A stretch of 64,000 nt of DNA from contig CAYYOT010000001.1 of NCBI GenBank assembly GCA_964473255.1, positions 124,001 to 188,000 on the forward strand. Reading direction: 5' to 3'. Positions 1 to 8,750 of the stretch are shown here, in pieces (the first letter of the stretch is position 1; each line of letters opens with the position of its first letter). The notes under the pieces are model-generated. The model was not told the DNA's origin and did no database searches. It saw nothing but the letters and a program-made list of their open reading frames with translations. This DNA comes from Kuafuiihalomonas sp964473255. Lineage in GTDB: Bacteria; Myxococcota; Kuafuiibacteriia; Kuafuiibacteriales; Kuafuiibacteriaceae. A program made the position numbers and the translations under genes.

Positions 1-864
1 GTTGGTGGCGGCCAGAACCCGCACGTCCACCATCATCGTGCGTTCGCTTCCGACTCGACTCACTTCTCCGGTTTGAACGGCGCGGAGGACCTTGGCCTGA
101 GCTTCCAGCGACATGTCGCCGATCTCGTCGAGTAGGAGTGTTCCGCCATCCGCCAGCTCGAACCGACCGCGCTTCTGCTGGACCGCACCGGAGAACGCCC
201 CGCGCTCGTGACCGAAGAGCTCGCTCTCGATGAGCTCCGACGGGATCGCCGCGCAGTTCACCTTCACGAAGGGGCCGTTGGCCCGCTTCGAGGCCCGGTG
301 GATTGCCCGGGCGATGAGCTCCTTCCCGGTCCCCGACTCACCGGTGATCAGGACTCGCACGCCGGTTCCCGCGACCTTGGCGATCTGGGAACGCACCTGT
401 CGCATCGGTGCAGACTCGCCGAGCATCTCATCCTTGGCCCCTTCCTCGGCCTCCAGAGCGCGCACGCGAGCCGAAAGGGCCCGTCGCTCGACGGCATTGC
501 TCACGGTGACGAGCACACGCTCGCGGCCCAAAGGCTTTTCCAGGAAGTCGACCGCGCCGGAGCTCATCGCGCGCACCGCTTCCTCGACGGAGGCGTGACC
601 GCTGATCATGATGACGGGCACGTCGGTGCGTCGCTCGCGGAGCTTCTCCAGGGCGGCCAGGCCGTCTTGCCCCGGCATCCGCACGTCGAGAAGGATGACG
701 TCGATCGGTCCGCCGTCGAGCCGAGGCCAAAACGACTCGGCCGAGTCGAAGGTCTCGACCTCGTAGCCTTCGCCTTCCAGGACCATCGACAGCGTACGAC
801 GAATGTTGGGCTCGTCGTCCACCACGACGACACGGCGCCCGATGAGGTCGGTCGAGTCGGTCAT
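1..864 (-). CDS. Sigma-54-dependent response regulator, NtrC family (3' end outside window)
   Basis: Cytoplasmic two-component regulator expected to activate sigma-54 promoters. An N-terminal receiver domain (about residues 10-122) has the acidic pair D16-D17, phosphoacceptor D60 in ILLDVRMPG and K110. A short helical linker leads into an AAA+ domain with Walker A GESGTGKE (175-182), the sigma-54 contact loop GAFSGA (222-227, usually GAFTGA) and Walker B LLLDEIGD (243-250). The window ends at VLAATN, so the rest of the AAA+ domain and any Fis-type HTH lie outside. The ATG at 864 is preceded by TAGCCT nine bases upstream and by CCGGAGC, which could serve as a weak ribosome binding site. No sensor kinase is visible, so the partner and target genes are unknown. 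Family assignment is certain. Confidence 0.95.
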   Translation of the reverse strand, partial: MTDSTDLIGRRVVVVDDEPNIRRTLSMVLEGEGYEVETFDSAESFWPRLDGGPIDVILLDVRMPGQDGLAALEKLRERRTDVPVIMISGHASVEEAVRAMSSGAVDFLEKPLGRERVLVTVSNAVERRALSARVRALEAEEGAKDEMLGESAPMRQVRSQIAKVAGTGVRVLITGESGTGKELIARAIHRASKRANGPFVKVNCAAIPSELIESELFGHERGAFSGAVQQKRGRFELADGGTLLLDEIGDMSLEAQAKVLRAVQTGEVSRVGSERTMMVDVRVLAATN

Positions 865-997
865 GCTCCGGGGAGGCTAGCTGCAGCCGGACGGCTGGTC
901 CAACGCTGAGGCCAGTTGTGGGCCCCGAGGGCGCGATCACGCCGTGGCTGAGGGAACGGTTGCCCCGCGGCGAGGATGGCCGCAGTGTTCGCGACTC

Positions 998-3109
998 GTG
1001 CTCGACCTTTCGGGACTGAATCATGCCCAGCTGGAGGCCGTAGTCACCACGGAAGGGCCCGTTCTGGTGCTGGCGGGCGCCGGATCCGGCAAGACGCGCG
1101 TCATCACCTACCGTTTGGCGCACCTCGTGGAGCAGGGCGTCGATCCCGGCGACATCCTCTGCGCAACGTTCACCAACAAGGCCGCCCGCGAAATGAAGGA
1201 GCGGGCGCGCCGTCTGGTGGGCTCACGGGTGAGGGGAGCTACGCTATCCACGTTTCACGCGCTGGGCGTCCGGATCCTCCGACGTTTCGGGCAGCATGTG
1301 GGCTTACGTCCGACGTTCACCATCACCGATGCGAAAGACCAGCACGGGACGGTCCGGCGGATCCTCCGGAGCCTCCGCATCGACGACCGTCGCTTCGACG
1401 TGCGCCGAATTCTCGAGGCGATCAGCCGAGCCAAGAATGCCGGGATTGGGCCGGACGAGTTCCGTCGGCTCGAAGGCGAACTCCCCCTCGAGCCAGGTGC
1501 CGAGGATCCGCTCCTCGACGACGAATACCGGCTAGCGGCCATCGAGACGTACGAACGCTACGAGGAGCTTCTTCGCGCACAGAACGTGGCCGACTTCGAC
1601 GATCTCCTGCTTCTTACGGTCCGGCTTCTGCAGACCAATTCCGAAGTTGCAACTTCACTTTCCGAGAGATGGCGATACGTGATGGTCGACGAGTATCAGG
1701 ACACCAACGGAGCGCAGCTCGAGCTCGTGCGGCGGTTGGTCGACGGCCACGGTAACCTTTGCGTGGTCGGGGATGACGACCAGTCGATCTATGGGTGGCG
1801 GGGTGCCGACGTCCGCAACATCCTCCAGTTCGAGGAGCATTTCCCCGCGGCCCGACGGGTCACGCTCGACGTAAACTACCGGTCGACGGGCTCGATCCTC
1901 GATGCGGCCAACGCGATCATCGCTCACAACCCACTGCGGCACGAGAAGAGGCTTCGCTCCGCCTTCGGCGCCGGACGCGAGGTGGACGTCGTGGCCTACG
2001 ACGACGAGGAGAAGGAGGCCGAGGCGGTGGCGGCACGGATCCTCGCGATTCAGACCGACGGGGGCTCACTCGCCGAGATTGCCATACTCTACCGGTCCAA
2101 CCGCCAGAGCCGAGCGCTCGCCTTGGCCCTGCGCTACGCGCGGATTCCGTACCGCGTCGTGGGGGGGCTCGACCTGTTCGACCGAAAAGAGCTCAAGGAT
2201 GCCCTCGCGTACCTCCGCGTCCTGTGGAATCCCGAAGACGAGCAGTCTTTACGACGGATCCTCAACTGGCCGACGCGAGGGATCGGGGCCACGACACTGG
2301 AGCGGATCGACGATCGAGCACGTTCACTCGATGTTTCGCTCTACGAGGGCCTACTTCAGGTGGATTCGGCGGGCGTGTCGGAGCGGGCGAAGGCCGCGGT
2401 TGCCGACTTCACGGCGACCCTGGAGCTGCACCGGCGACTCCTGCTGAAACGAAAGGCGTCGACCGTTGCGAGGAAGCTCTTCGACGCCTTCGGCATCGAA
2501 GCTGCGCTCCTGGAATCGAGCGACGATGCAACCGTGACCAGTCGCCGGGTGGACACGGTGCGCGACCTGGTCCGGCAGCTCGAGCGCCACGAGGGCCGGG
2601 CCAACGAAGATGAAGAGGAGTTGCCTGAGCTTCTGCGCGAGTCGGAGGTGGCGGGCGGTGCGGCGGCGCTTCGCGCGTTTCTCAGTGACCTCATGCTGAC
2701 CGGCTTCGACGACGACCGGGCGCCACAGCCGGAGACGCGCGACGAAGTCACGCTGTCCACGGTTCATGCGGCCAAAGGGCTCGAGTGGAAGTCCGTGTTC
2801 GTCGTGGGTTGGGAAGAGGAGCTTTTACCCCACCGCCGGAGCCTCGAAGGGGAGGGCAGCGTCGAAGAGGAGCGGCGCCTGGCGTACGTGGCCATCACCC
2901 GCGCTCAGCGCGAGCTCCAGATGAGCTATGCCCGGTCTCGAGCGAAGCATGGTCGTATCGTTGCCCGCCGGCCCTCGCGCTTCCTCGACGAGCTTCCAGA
3001 GGAGGGAGTTCGCCGACTCGACCTTCGAGAGCCGAGCGCCGAGGAGCGGGAAGCGGTCGCCAAGAAGTGGCGAGAGAAGATAAAAAATCAGCTGGGAATC
3101 GAGCCGTGA
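998..3109 (+). CDS. uvrD: UvrD/PcrA-type superfamily 1 DNA helicase
   Basis: ATP-dependent 3'-5' DNA helicase of the UvrD/PcrA/Rep group, acting in repair and recombination. All SF1A motifs are present in order: Q motif GLNHAQ at the N-terminus, Walker A GAGSGKT, motif II DEYQDTN, motif III GDDDQSIYGWRGA, motif IV VNYRST, motif V TVHAAKGLEW and motif VI RLAYVAITRAQ. I chose GTG at 998, giving MLDLSGLNHAQ at the N-terminus as in relatives; the frame is open back to 944, where another GTG adds 18 untypical residues. Length is about 703 aa, close to the family norm. Its TGA stop overlaps the next gene's GTG (GTGA), so translation of the two is probably coupled. Whether it is PcrA, UvrD or Rep cannot be settled from sequence alone. 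Confidence 0.95.
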   Translation: MLDLSGLNHAQLEAVVTTEGPVLVLAGAGSGKTRVITYRLAHLVEQGVDPGDILCATFTNKAAREMKERARRLVGSRVRGATLSTFHALGVRILRRFGQHVGLRPTFTITDAKDQHGTVRRILRSLRIDDRRFDVRRILEAISRAKNAGIGPDEFRRLEGELPLEPGAEDPLLDDEYRLAAIETYERYEELLRAQNVADFDDLLLLTVRLLQTNSEVATSLSERWRYVMVDEYQDTNGAQLELVRRLVDGHGNLCVVGDDDQSIYGWRGADVRNILQFEEHFPAARRVTLDVNYRSTGSILDAANAIIAHNPLRHEKRLRSAFGAGREVDVVAYDDEEKEAEAVAARILAIQTDGGSLAEIAILYRSNRQSRALALALRYARIPYRVVGGLDLFDRKELKDALAYLRVLWNPEDEQSLRRILNWPTRGIGATTLERIDDRARSLDVSLYEGLLQVDSAGVSERAKAAVADFTATLELHRRLLLKRKASTVARKLFDAFGIEAALLESSDDATVTSRRVDTVRDLVRQLERHEGRANEDEEELPELLRESEVAGGAAALRAFLSDLMLTGFDDDRAPQPETRDEVTLSTVHAAKGLEWKSVFVVGWEEELLPHRRSLEGEGSVEEERRLAYVAITRAQRELQMSYARSRAKHGRIVARRPSRFLDELPEEGVRRLDLREPSAEEREAVAKKWREKIKNQLGIEP

Positions 3110-3978
3110 TCGTTTGGATGCTGGCTGCTGCCGGAGCCCAACCTCTATGGACGGTCGACCTCGAGGCGTCCATCTTGGCCACGGAGGAAGGCCGGGCGGC
3201 ACGGACGCGCATCGAGGGACTGACGGAGCGTGCGCAAGACGAGGCTTCGGCGCGTCGCGCTCGCTTGCTGGCGCGCGAAGGGACGCTGTCGGCCGAAGCA
3301 TTCGAGCGTGAGCGGCAGGAGCTGAACGCTTGGATCGAGGCCTCCGAAGCGAAGCTCGATCGCCAGCAGGCCGAGCTGGTCGACCCGATGGTCGAACGAA
3401 TGGAGGCAATCTTGATTCGGGCACGGTCCAGGCTCGGGGGCGTGATCCTCGAAGTCGAGGAGGGTCGCGTGGTGGGACTGGATTCGCGATGTGACTTGTC
3501 GTCCTGGCTGGCCGACCGCTTCGAAGGTCGAAACCCGCCGGCGCCGAGTGCGCAGGCATGCCGGGCGCGAGGCTACGCCGTCGTCGATCGAGCCCAGGCC
3601 GTGAGGGGGACCGCCCGCGCTCAGCGGATCGTCGCAGCCCGGGACGCCTACCGTGAAGAACAGCGCCAGCGCCTGCGCCGTCTCGAACGGCAGCCGGCGG
3701 TCGGCGAAGCAGACCGCCGCCAAGAGGCAGCGCGGGTCCAGGCGGAGGTCGCCGCCCACGACGACGCGGCTCGAGCCGCCCTCGGTCGAGCCGTCGACGA
3801 GGCCGTGCGCACGTTGTCCGGGCACAATCCTGGGATCGTTTGGCTCCTCGTCGATGACCTGATTCCTCCGGAGCTCGAACCTCGATGTGACGCGACCGTC
3901 TGGGTCAAGATCCAGATCGACGCGCGGTCTCCGGTGCCACCGCGAGGCTGCGCGTTCGCCGAGGCAAAGGACCCGTGA
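3106..3978 (+). CDS. OmpH/Skp-like coiled-coil protein
   Basis: About 290 aa. A short hydrophobic N-terminus (MIVWMLAAAGAQP) is followed by LWTVDLEASILATEEGRAA and a long Arg/Glu/Ala-rich helix, roughly residues 35-110, with a second helical stretch around 165-235. This resembles the Skp/OmpH periplasmic chaperone layout, in which a small body carries long coiled-coil arms, but no diagnostic motif settles it. The protein is longer than typical Skp (about 160 aa) and has a unique C-terminal region with several cysteines. GTG at 3106 overlaps the helicase stop, and the gene's own stop overlaps the next GTG, so it is the middle of a three-gene coupled set. Export is uncertain because the hydrophobic segment is short and lacks leading basic residues. 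Confidence 0.6.
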   Translation: MIVWMLAAAGAQPLWTVDLEASILATEEGRAARTRIEGLTERAQDEASARRARLLAREGTLSAEAFERERQELNAWIEASEAKLDRQQAELVDPMVERMEAILIRARSRLGGVILEVEEGRVVGLDSRCDLSSWLADRFEGRNPPAPSAQACRARGYAVVDRAQAVRGTARAQRIVAARDAYREEQRQRLRRLERQPAVGEADRRQEAARVQAEVAAHDDAARAALGRAVDEAVRTLSGHNPGIVWLLVDDLIPPELEPRCDATVWVKIQIDARSPVPPRGCAFAEAKDP

Positions 3979-4946
3979 GAGCGGTCGTCGCGATCCTGCT
4001 CGTCATCGGCGTCGCCGCGGCCGCCGGTATGTGGTTGTCGTCCAGACCCGAAGCGCCGGAGCCCGTCTCGATGGATCCCATCGCCGCGGCATGGTCACGG
4101 GTCGGGGAGGCCCCCAAGGACCCGGAGCGATGGCTTCGTCTGGCGGAGCTCCAGCTCGAGATCGATGAGCTCTCGGCCGCCGAGAGATCGCTGCGGGCAT
4201 CGATCGAGTTGGGCGATGCCACCGGTGAGGCCGAGGCGCGGTTGGGATTTCTCCTCTACGGGCAGGGCCGCGACGATGAGGCGCGAGTTCATTTGGAGCG
4301 CGCGCTGCGACTCGGGGCGCGAGTCCCGATGCTCGAAGCGACCCTTCGCCGGCTGGCCGTCACGCGGGCGGAGGTCGACGGACCGGAAGCGCCGGTCGTT
4401 GGACCGGGGAGGGAAGGGCCGAAGGCGAGTCCGTCGGGTTTGACGCCCAGCGATGCCGGGGCCGGGAACGTGGCCGAGGCGCCTCCGCCCCCGCCCGAAG
4501 CCGAGCCGGAAGCCCCGGTCCCGCCACTGGCCTCGCCCGACCCGGGGCCGGGTGGTCCGTGCACGCTTCCCCTCGACGACGAAGCTGGTCCAGGGACGCT
4601 TCGGCTTTCGGCCAGAATCGCCGGGCTCAGTTCGGAGCTGATCGTGGATACGGGCGCCTCGTTGACCTTGATCACCGAGAGCTTTGCCTCGGCAGCCGGC
4701 CTGAGCATCGACACCACCCGGGTGGTTCGTGCAGTGACGGCGAACGGACGCATCGTCATGCCCACGGCCGTCGTTCCCTATGTGGAGGTCGGTGGTCGGC
4801 GTATCGACGACCTGCGGGTCGCAGTCTGCGACGAGTGCACCGAGGACGTCGCCGATGGTCTGCTCGGCCTGGACGTGCAGTCTCTGCTCGAAATGCAGAT
4901 CGACCCGAAAGACCGCACCATCCGCTTCGGAGACTGTGACTTCTAG
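3975..4946 (+). CDS. Membrane-anchored retropepsin-like aspartyl protease with TPR-like helices
   Basis: 323 aa. An N-terminal signal anchor (about residues 2-20, VVAILLVIGVAAAAGMW) is followed by a helical TPR-like region (about 35-130), a Pro/Glu/Ala-rich linker (about 135-190) and a C-terminal clan AA aspartic protease domain. The catalytic signature is VDTGASLTLI, and the expected flap and hydrophobic-hydrophobic-G motif appear as DGLLGLDV. Single-domain proteases of this type work as homodimers, so the anchor and TPRs may promote pairing or substrate binding. Two cysteines near the end (CDECT) are a local feature. It is coupled to the preceding gene by a GTGA overlap. A periplasmic location is inferred from the anchor. 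No substrate can be named. Confidence 0.8.
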   Translation: MRAVVAILLVIGVAAAAGMWLSSRPEAPEPVSMDPIAAAWSRVGEAPKDPERWLRLAELQLEIDELSAAERSLRASIELGDATGEAEARLGFLLYGQGRDDEARVHLERALRLGARVPMLEATLRRLAVTRAEVDGPEAPVVGPGREGPKASPSGLTPSDAGAGNVAEAPPPPPEAEPEAPVPPLASPDPGPGGPCTLPLDDEAGPGTLRLSARIAGLSSELIVDTGASLTLITESFASAAGLSIDTTRVVRAVTANGRIVMPTAVVPYVEVGGRRIDDLRVAVCDECTEDVADGLLGLDVQSLLEMQIDPKDRTIRFGDCDF

Positions 4947-4994
4947 GTAGGGCCATTGCGCTCGCCGAACGGCTTCGGGTGGCCAGTCGCTGGA

Positions 4995-6020
4995 TCACGG
5001 AGCGCCCGCCGCCTTGATCCGGCGGCCCTCGGCCAGCATGGTCGCGACGAGCATGCGCGTGACCTCGGTCAGAAAGTCGTAGTCGAGCGTCTCCGGCCGG
5101 TCGGTCGCGCCGTGATAGTTGGGGTTTCGAAAGTCGGCAGTATCCGTCCAGAAGACGGCGCCGATCCCGGCCGTCCAAAATGGCGCGTGGTCGCTCCGGT
5201 GGAGAACGGTCAAGACCTGCTCCAGCCCGGACGGAACGACGAGACCGATCGCGGTTCGACTCGAGTAGCCCCGGGCGGCGCTGAGCCCCAGCGCGACGCT
5301 CCCTTCGGCCCGAGCATCACCAATGATGCTTATGAAGTCCCCGCGGTCCGGAATCGTGATTGGAAGCTCGGCCGGCGTTTCCTGCGAGCCGACCTCTGAT
5401 GACGCATAGCCGAGCATCTCCAGGACGTGGACGGCAGCCGGCACGGGCCCGTCACCCTCGGTGACGTAGTCGCTGCTTCCCATGAGGCCGTCTTCTTCTC
5501 GGTTGAAACCGAGGTAGCGGATCGGCAGCTCAGGCTCGACCTTCGTGAGCACGCGTGCGCACTCCAGGAGCGCGGCTACGGCGCTCGCATTGTCGTCGGC
5601 GCCGGGCGTTCCGGGGACGCTGTCGAAGTGGGCTCCGAGGAGGACGGCCGAGGCGGCGCTGCGGATCCCGGGGGAATCGGCAACGACGTTATCGAAGCGC
5701 CCTTGACGCCGAACGTGGAGGTTCATTCGGGCCAGAGACTCGGCGACCCAAGCACCGGCCCGCCGGTTTGCTTGCGGCTCGGCTTCGTAGTGTCGGGGGT
5801 AGGCCAGGGCTTCGACGTCGGCCCGTAGCCGCGCCGTCGAGACCTGGGCCACCGCAGCCCGAAACGTCGGTTCCGCCGCCAGCGGCGGAACATCGGTCGA
5901 ACTGACGACCTGCATGCCGGGCGAGCGTAGGCCTTTTCTGCAGCCCCGACCACCATGGCTACACGATCCGGCGGTCAAGCACGCCAGGAGGGTCAGGACG
6001 CTTCGCCGGACGAGTCTCAA
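4995..6020 (-). CDS. M28 family zinc metallopeptidase, predicted lipoprotein
   Basis: Aminopeptidase-like exopeptidase (clan MH) using two zinc ions. The metal ligand motifs are present: His in LLGAHFDSVPG, Asp in GADDNASA, the Glu pair in NREEDGLMGS, and a C-terminal His in the PNYHGATD segment. The N-terminus (VRRSVLTLLACLTAGSC) is a lipoprotein signal peptide with lipobox TAGSC, which places the enzyme on the periplasmic face or outer membrane. The TTG start at 6020 is chosen because its last two bases overlap the TGA of the upstream gene (TTGA) and it starts just before the signal peptide; the open frame runs further upstream but encodes Arg-rich shadow sequence. It is convergent with the aspartyl protease. 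Substrate is unknown. Confidence 0.88.
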   Translation of the reverse strand: MRLVRRSVLTLLACLTAGSCSHGGRGCRKGLRSPGMQVVSSTDVPPLAAEPTFRAAVAQVSTARLRADVEALAYPRHYEAEPQANRRAGAWVAESLARMNLHVRRQGRFDNVVADSPGIRSAASAVLLGAHFDSVPGTPGADDNASAVAALLECARVLTKVEPELPIRYLGFNREEDGLMGSSDYVTEGDGPVPAAVHVLEMLGYASSEVGSQETPAELPITIPDRGDFISIIGDARAEGSVALGLSAARGYSSRTAIGLVVPSGLEQVLTVLHRSDHAPFWTAGIGAVFWTDTADFRNPNYHGATDRPETLDYDFLTEVTRMLVATMLAEGRRIKAAGAP

Positions 6021-6403
6021 TGCCCGCGATCGGAGTTTTGATCGTCGGCCGCGTCGGCGTTCATGCTGACGAGGCCTGGCTCGCCGTCTTGGGCGCTCAC
6101 CGAAAGCTGGCCGGCGCCGATCTCGACCTCGCCGGGAGGTGGTGGGTGCCAGAGGTTCATGGCTTCGGCCGCGGCATGAGCGCCATCGGAAAGGACGCCG
6201 AAGGCGACCGCCAAGCTTCCGAAGACCGTGCCCAGGGCGACGGCGATCGCAGAAACGAGGACCATGCCGTGAAGTCCGCCGACCATCAGCGCGCAGCTTC
6301 CGAACGAGAGCATCACGCCAATGGTTCCATACGCCGAGGCGCGCAGCGCGAATCGGGTCCGCGAGAGTCGATCGGAGTTGAAGACCTTCTTCGGCGACTT
6401 CAC
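6017..6403 (-). CDS. Small membrane protein of unknown function
   Basis: 128 aa, not recognised. A basic N-terminus (KSPKKVFNSDRLSRTR) precedes two hydrophobic segments (about residues 27-46 and 50-70) rich in Gly, Ala and Val. After these comes a soluble C-terminal tail with PPPPGEVEIG and many Asp/Asn residues. The predicted topology is two membrane helices with the charged N-terminus in the cytoplasm. Its stop overlaps the TTG start of the M28 peptidase, so the two are probably co-translated and may work together at the membrane. It starts with GTG at 6403 and has no clear Shine-Dalgarno. The 120 bases between it and the S46 gene hold nothing I can identify. Confidence 0.6.
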   Translation of the reverse strand: MKSPKKVFNSDRLSRTRFALRASAYGTIGVMLSFGSCALMVGGLHGMVLVSAIAVALGTVFGSLAVAFGVLSDGAHAAAEAMNLWHPPPPGEVEIGAGQLSVSAQDGEPGLVSMNADAADDQNSDRGH

Positions 6404-6523
6404 TTGAGCCGACTGTGGCGGTACGAGACAGAGACGACAACCGAAGCTCGTCGAACGGCGACCGGTGAGCGGATTGGACGGGGGATCCCGACGGAAGGTC
6501 TCTCGTCCGGTGCGACCGGCGCT

Positions 6524-8668
6524 TCAGTCGACGGCGGGGACGGAGGTGGTGGCGGCGCCGAGCTCATGAAGGATCTCCGGTGCCTTCACGACATCGGCCA
6601 GCATCCAAAGGAGCAGGCGCACGTCGACCGAGATGTTCCGCGACCAGGCCGGGTTGTAGGCGAAATCCCCGGCGATGTTCTCCCAGACCCGATCGAAGTT
6701 GGCCCCCACGAGCTCGCCGCGACTGTTGACCACGGGGCTCCCGCTGCTCCCTCCCGTGGTGTCCGCGGTGGAAAGAAAGCACGCGGGCACGTCGGCCAGG
6801 TCTCGGTCGGCGAAGGTGCTGCCCACGCGCCGGGGGGCAGCACTCAGCACGCCGGCGGGGAGGGCGAACGGTGCTCGGCCGGTGCTCTTGGCGAGCATTC
6901 CACTCACCGACGTTCGGGGCTGGGCGAGCAGTCCGTCCCGCACCTGATAGCCTCGTACGTGAGCGAAGCTGATGCGGAGGGTTCCGTTGGCATCGGGATA
7001 GAGGCGCTTCGAGGATGCGGCTTCGAGCGCCTCGATGTACGGCGGGCCGACCTCGAGCAGAGCCCCTTCCCGCGCCCGACGCTGGGCCTCCCGCCTCTCG
7101 ATGGTCTGGGCGAGACGATAGCCGAGGCGCACGAGCTTGTCCTGGGATCGGGCGAGGCGCGACGGCCGAGCCGCGTTGAAGAGGGCCTTCGCCTTGCCCT
7201 TCTTGGCCAGCTGGGTCGACCGAAGTAGCGCTCGCGCTCGCTGGGCGGCGACCTTGGGGTTCCGCGTTGCGTACTTGCTCAGCGCCTTGATCCGTGTGTC
7301 CTTCGGAAGCTTGGCCGCCCGAACGAAGAGTGAGGCGAGCCACGGTACGTCGGTGGCGTTGTCGTAGTTTTGCAGTCGCCGCTTCTGCAGGTTCCAGAGC
7401 TGCGCCCGGCTGCGCATGGCGTATTCTGGATCGCGAGCTTCGTCCTCGACCTTGGAAGCAAGGGCCACGCGTCCGATGTCGGTGGCGACTGCCAGTAGAT
7501 TCGGGCCGCGAGGAATGCTGTCCAATAGGAGATCACGGGGAAACGTTTCCTCCATCCGATCCACGAGGGCGTCCATTTCCTCAACCAGCTCTCGGGCCTC
7601 GGGCGGCAGCTTCGACTCGAACTCCGCTCGTCGGTCGGCCAACTGCATCCGCTGGAGTCCCGCGACCATCCCGCGCGCGTTCTTCTCGCGATTCGCGAGG
7701 CTCTTGAGATGGGCTGCAGCCTTGATCGCGCGAGCGCGACTCTTACTTGCCCGCTCGAGGATTCGAACCCATGTTCCATACAGGGCTGCCGTCGACGGGA
7801 AGACGACGTCTTGGAAGTAGCGCACGCCCCGAGCCGACCAGTAGCGGTCCGTATGCCCCGGATACCCGAGGACGGCCACGGCATCACCCTCTCGAACGCC
7901 GTCCCGGCTGACGGAGAAGTACACGTCGGGTTCGAAAGGAACGTTCTCCGGAGCGTTCGGCGCGGGCTTTCCGTTCGGACCGACGTAGGCCCGCAGCAAA
8001 GCAAAGTCACCGGTGTGCCGGGGCCATGACCAGTTGTCGATCTCGCCGCCGTACTCACCGATCGCCTCCGGCGGGGCGTAGACCAGGCGGACGTCTTCGA
8101 TGTGCAGTGTGCGAAAGAGCCGAAAGGTCTTCCCGAAGAAAAACGAGGCGACCTGGCACCGGTGCCCGGGGTAGTCCTTTTCACACTCGGCCGCGAGCAC
8201 GTTCGATGTGCGCAGAGCCGCTTCAGCCCGTGACCGGTCGTCGTCCGCGGCGTCGATGGAAGCACGCACGGTCTCGGTCACGTCCGTGATCGCGACCAGG
8301 ACGTCGATCTCGCTGCGACCCTGGGCGGGCACTTCCTCATCGAGCGTTCGAGCGACGAAGCCGCTGCGCAGCAGGTCACGCTTGGGAGTCGAAGCCGCTT
8401 GGATGGCCGGATGCGCGCAGTGGTAGTTGGTCAGAATGAGGCCGCGGCCCGAAACGAAGCCCGCGGAACAACCCGAGTAATTGACGGCCGCTCGAATCAA
8501 CCCGTCTTCGCCGTTCCAGAGCCTCTCGGCCGGCATCTTCATTCCCAGGCGCTCCAGCTCGGTGGCGGGGAGGCTCGCGACCTGCTCCGGCGTCCACTGA
8601 CCCTCCCCGGCGAGCGCGGGAGCGGCGCCGTAGACGATGAGCATCGTCATCGCCGTCAAACGAATCAT
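6524..8668 (-). CDS. S46 family dipeptidyl-peptidase (DPP7/DPP11 type)
   Basis: 714 aa, the usual size for S46 exopeptidases, which remove dipeptides from peptide N-termini in the periplasm. The signal peptide is residues 1-20, ending in APALAGEG. The chymotrypsin-fold triad is visible as H83 (TNYHCAHP), D221 (PRHTGDFALL) and S642 (GGSSGSPVV), with the helical insertion typical of S46 between D221 and S642. Counting from the catalytic Ser, the specificity position equivalent to P. gingivalis residue 673 is Arg (R660, in GANFDRVW). In characterised enzymes Arg here marks DPP11 (Asp/Glu at P1) and Gly marks DPP7. It is divergent from gdh. ATG at 8668 follows TAGCTC by six bases. Confidence 0.93.
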   Translation of the reverse strand: MIRLTAMTMLIVYGAAPALAGEGQWTPEQVASLPATELERLGMKMPAERLWNGEDGLIRAAVNYSGCSAGFVSGRGLILTNYHCAHPAIQAASTPKRDLLRSGFVARTLDEEVPAQGRSEIDVLVAITDVTETVRASIDAADDDRSRAEAALRTSNVLAAECEKDYPGHRCQVASFFFGKTFRLFRTLHIEDVRLVYAPPEAIGEYGGEIDNWSWPRHTGDFALLRAYVGPNGKPAPNAPENVPFEPDVYFSVSRDGVREGDAVAVLGYPGHTDRYWSARGVRYFQDVVFPSTAALYGTWVRILERASKSRARAIKAAAHLKSLANREKNARGMVAGLQRMQLADRRAEFESKLPPEARELVEEMDALVDRMEETFPRDLLLDSIPRGPNLLAVATDIGRVALASKVEDEARDPEYAMRSRAQLWNLQKRRLQNYDNATDVPWLASLFVRAAKLPKDTRIKALSKYATRNPKVAAQRARALLRSTQLAKKGKAKALFNAARPSRLARSQDKLVRLGYRLAQTIERREAQRRAREGALLEVGPPYIEALEAASSKRLYPDANGTLRISFAHVRGYQVRDGLLAQPRTSVSGMLAKSTGRAPFALPAGVLSAAPRRVGSTFADRDLADVPACFLSTADTTGGSSGSPVVNSRGELVGANFDRVWENIAGDFAYNPAWSRNISVDVRLLLWMLADVVKAPEILHELGAATTSVPAVD

Positions 8669-8674
8669 GCAGCG

Positions 8675-8703
8675 GAGCTATCCTGGTCCGACGGTCGAGA
8701 CAA
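8675..8703 (-). promoter_or_regulatory. Putative promoter of the S46 peptidase gene
   Basis: On the minus strand TTGTCT (8698-8703) is followed after 17 bases by TAGCTC (8675-8680), then six bases and the ATG at 8668. The expected transcription start lies at or next to the start codon, so a leaderless mRNA is likely. It overlaps the gdh promoter on the other strand. The -10 match is weak when taken alone. Confidence 0.4.
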
Positions 8704-8714
8704 GGGCGCCCGTC

Positions 8715-8743
8715 GTGACACGGGCGTGGGCCTGGCTTATTGT
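8715..8743 (+). promoter_or_regulatory. Putative gdh promoter, leaderless type
   Basis: GTGACA (8715-8720), a 17-base spacer and TATTGT (8738-8743) resemble sigma-70 -35 and -10 boxes. Only seven bases (CCCGCGA) separate the -10 from the ATG at 8751, so transcription should start at the A of the start codon. There is no Shine-Dalgarno in that space. Confidence 0.5.
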
Positions 8744-8750
8744 CCCGCGA

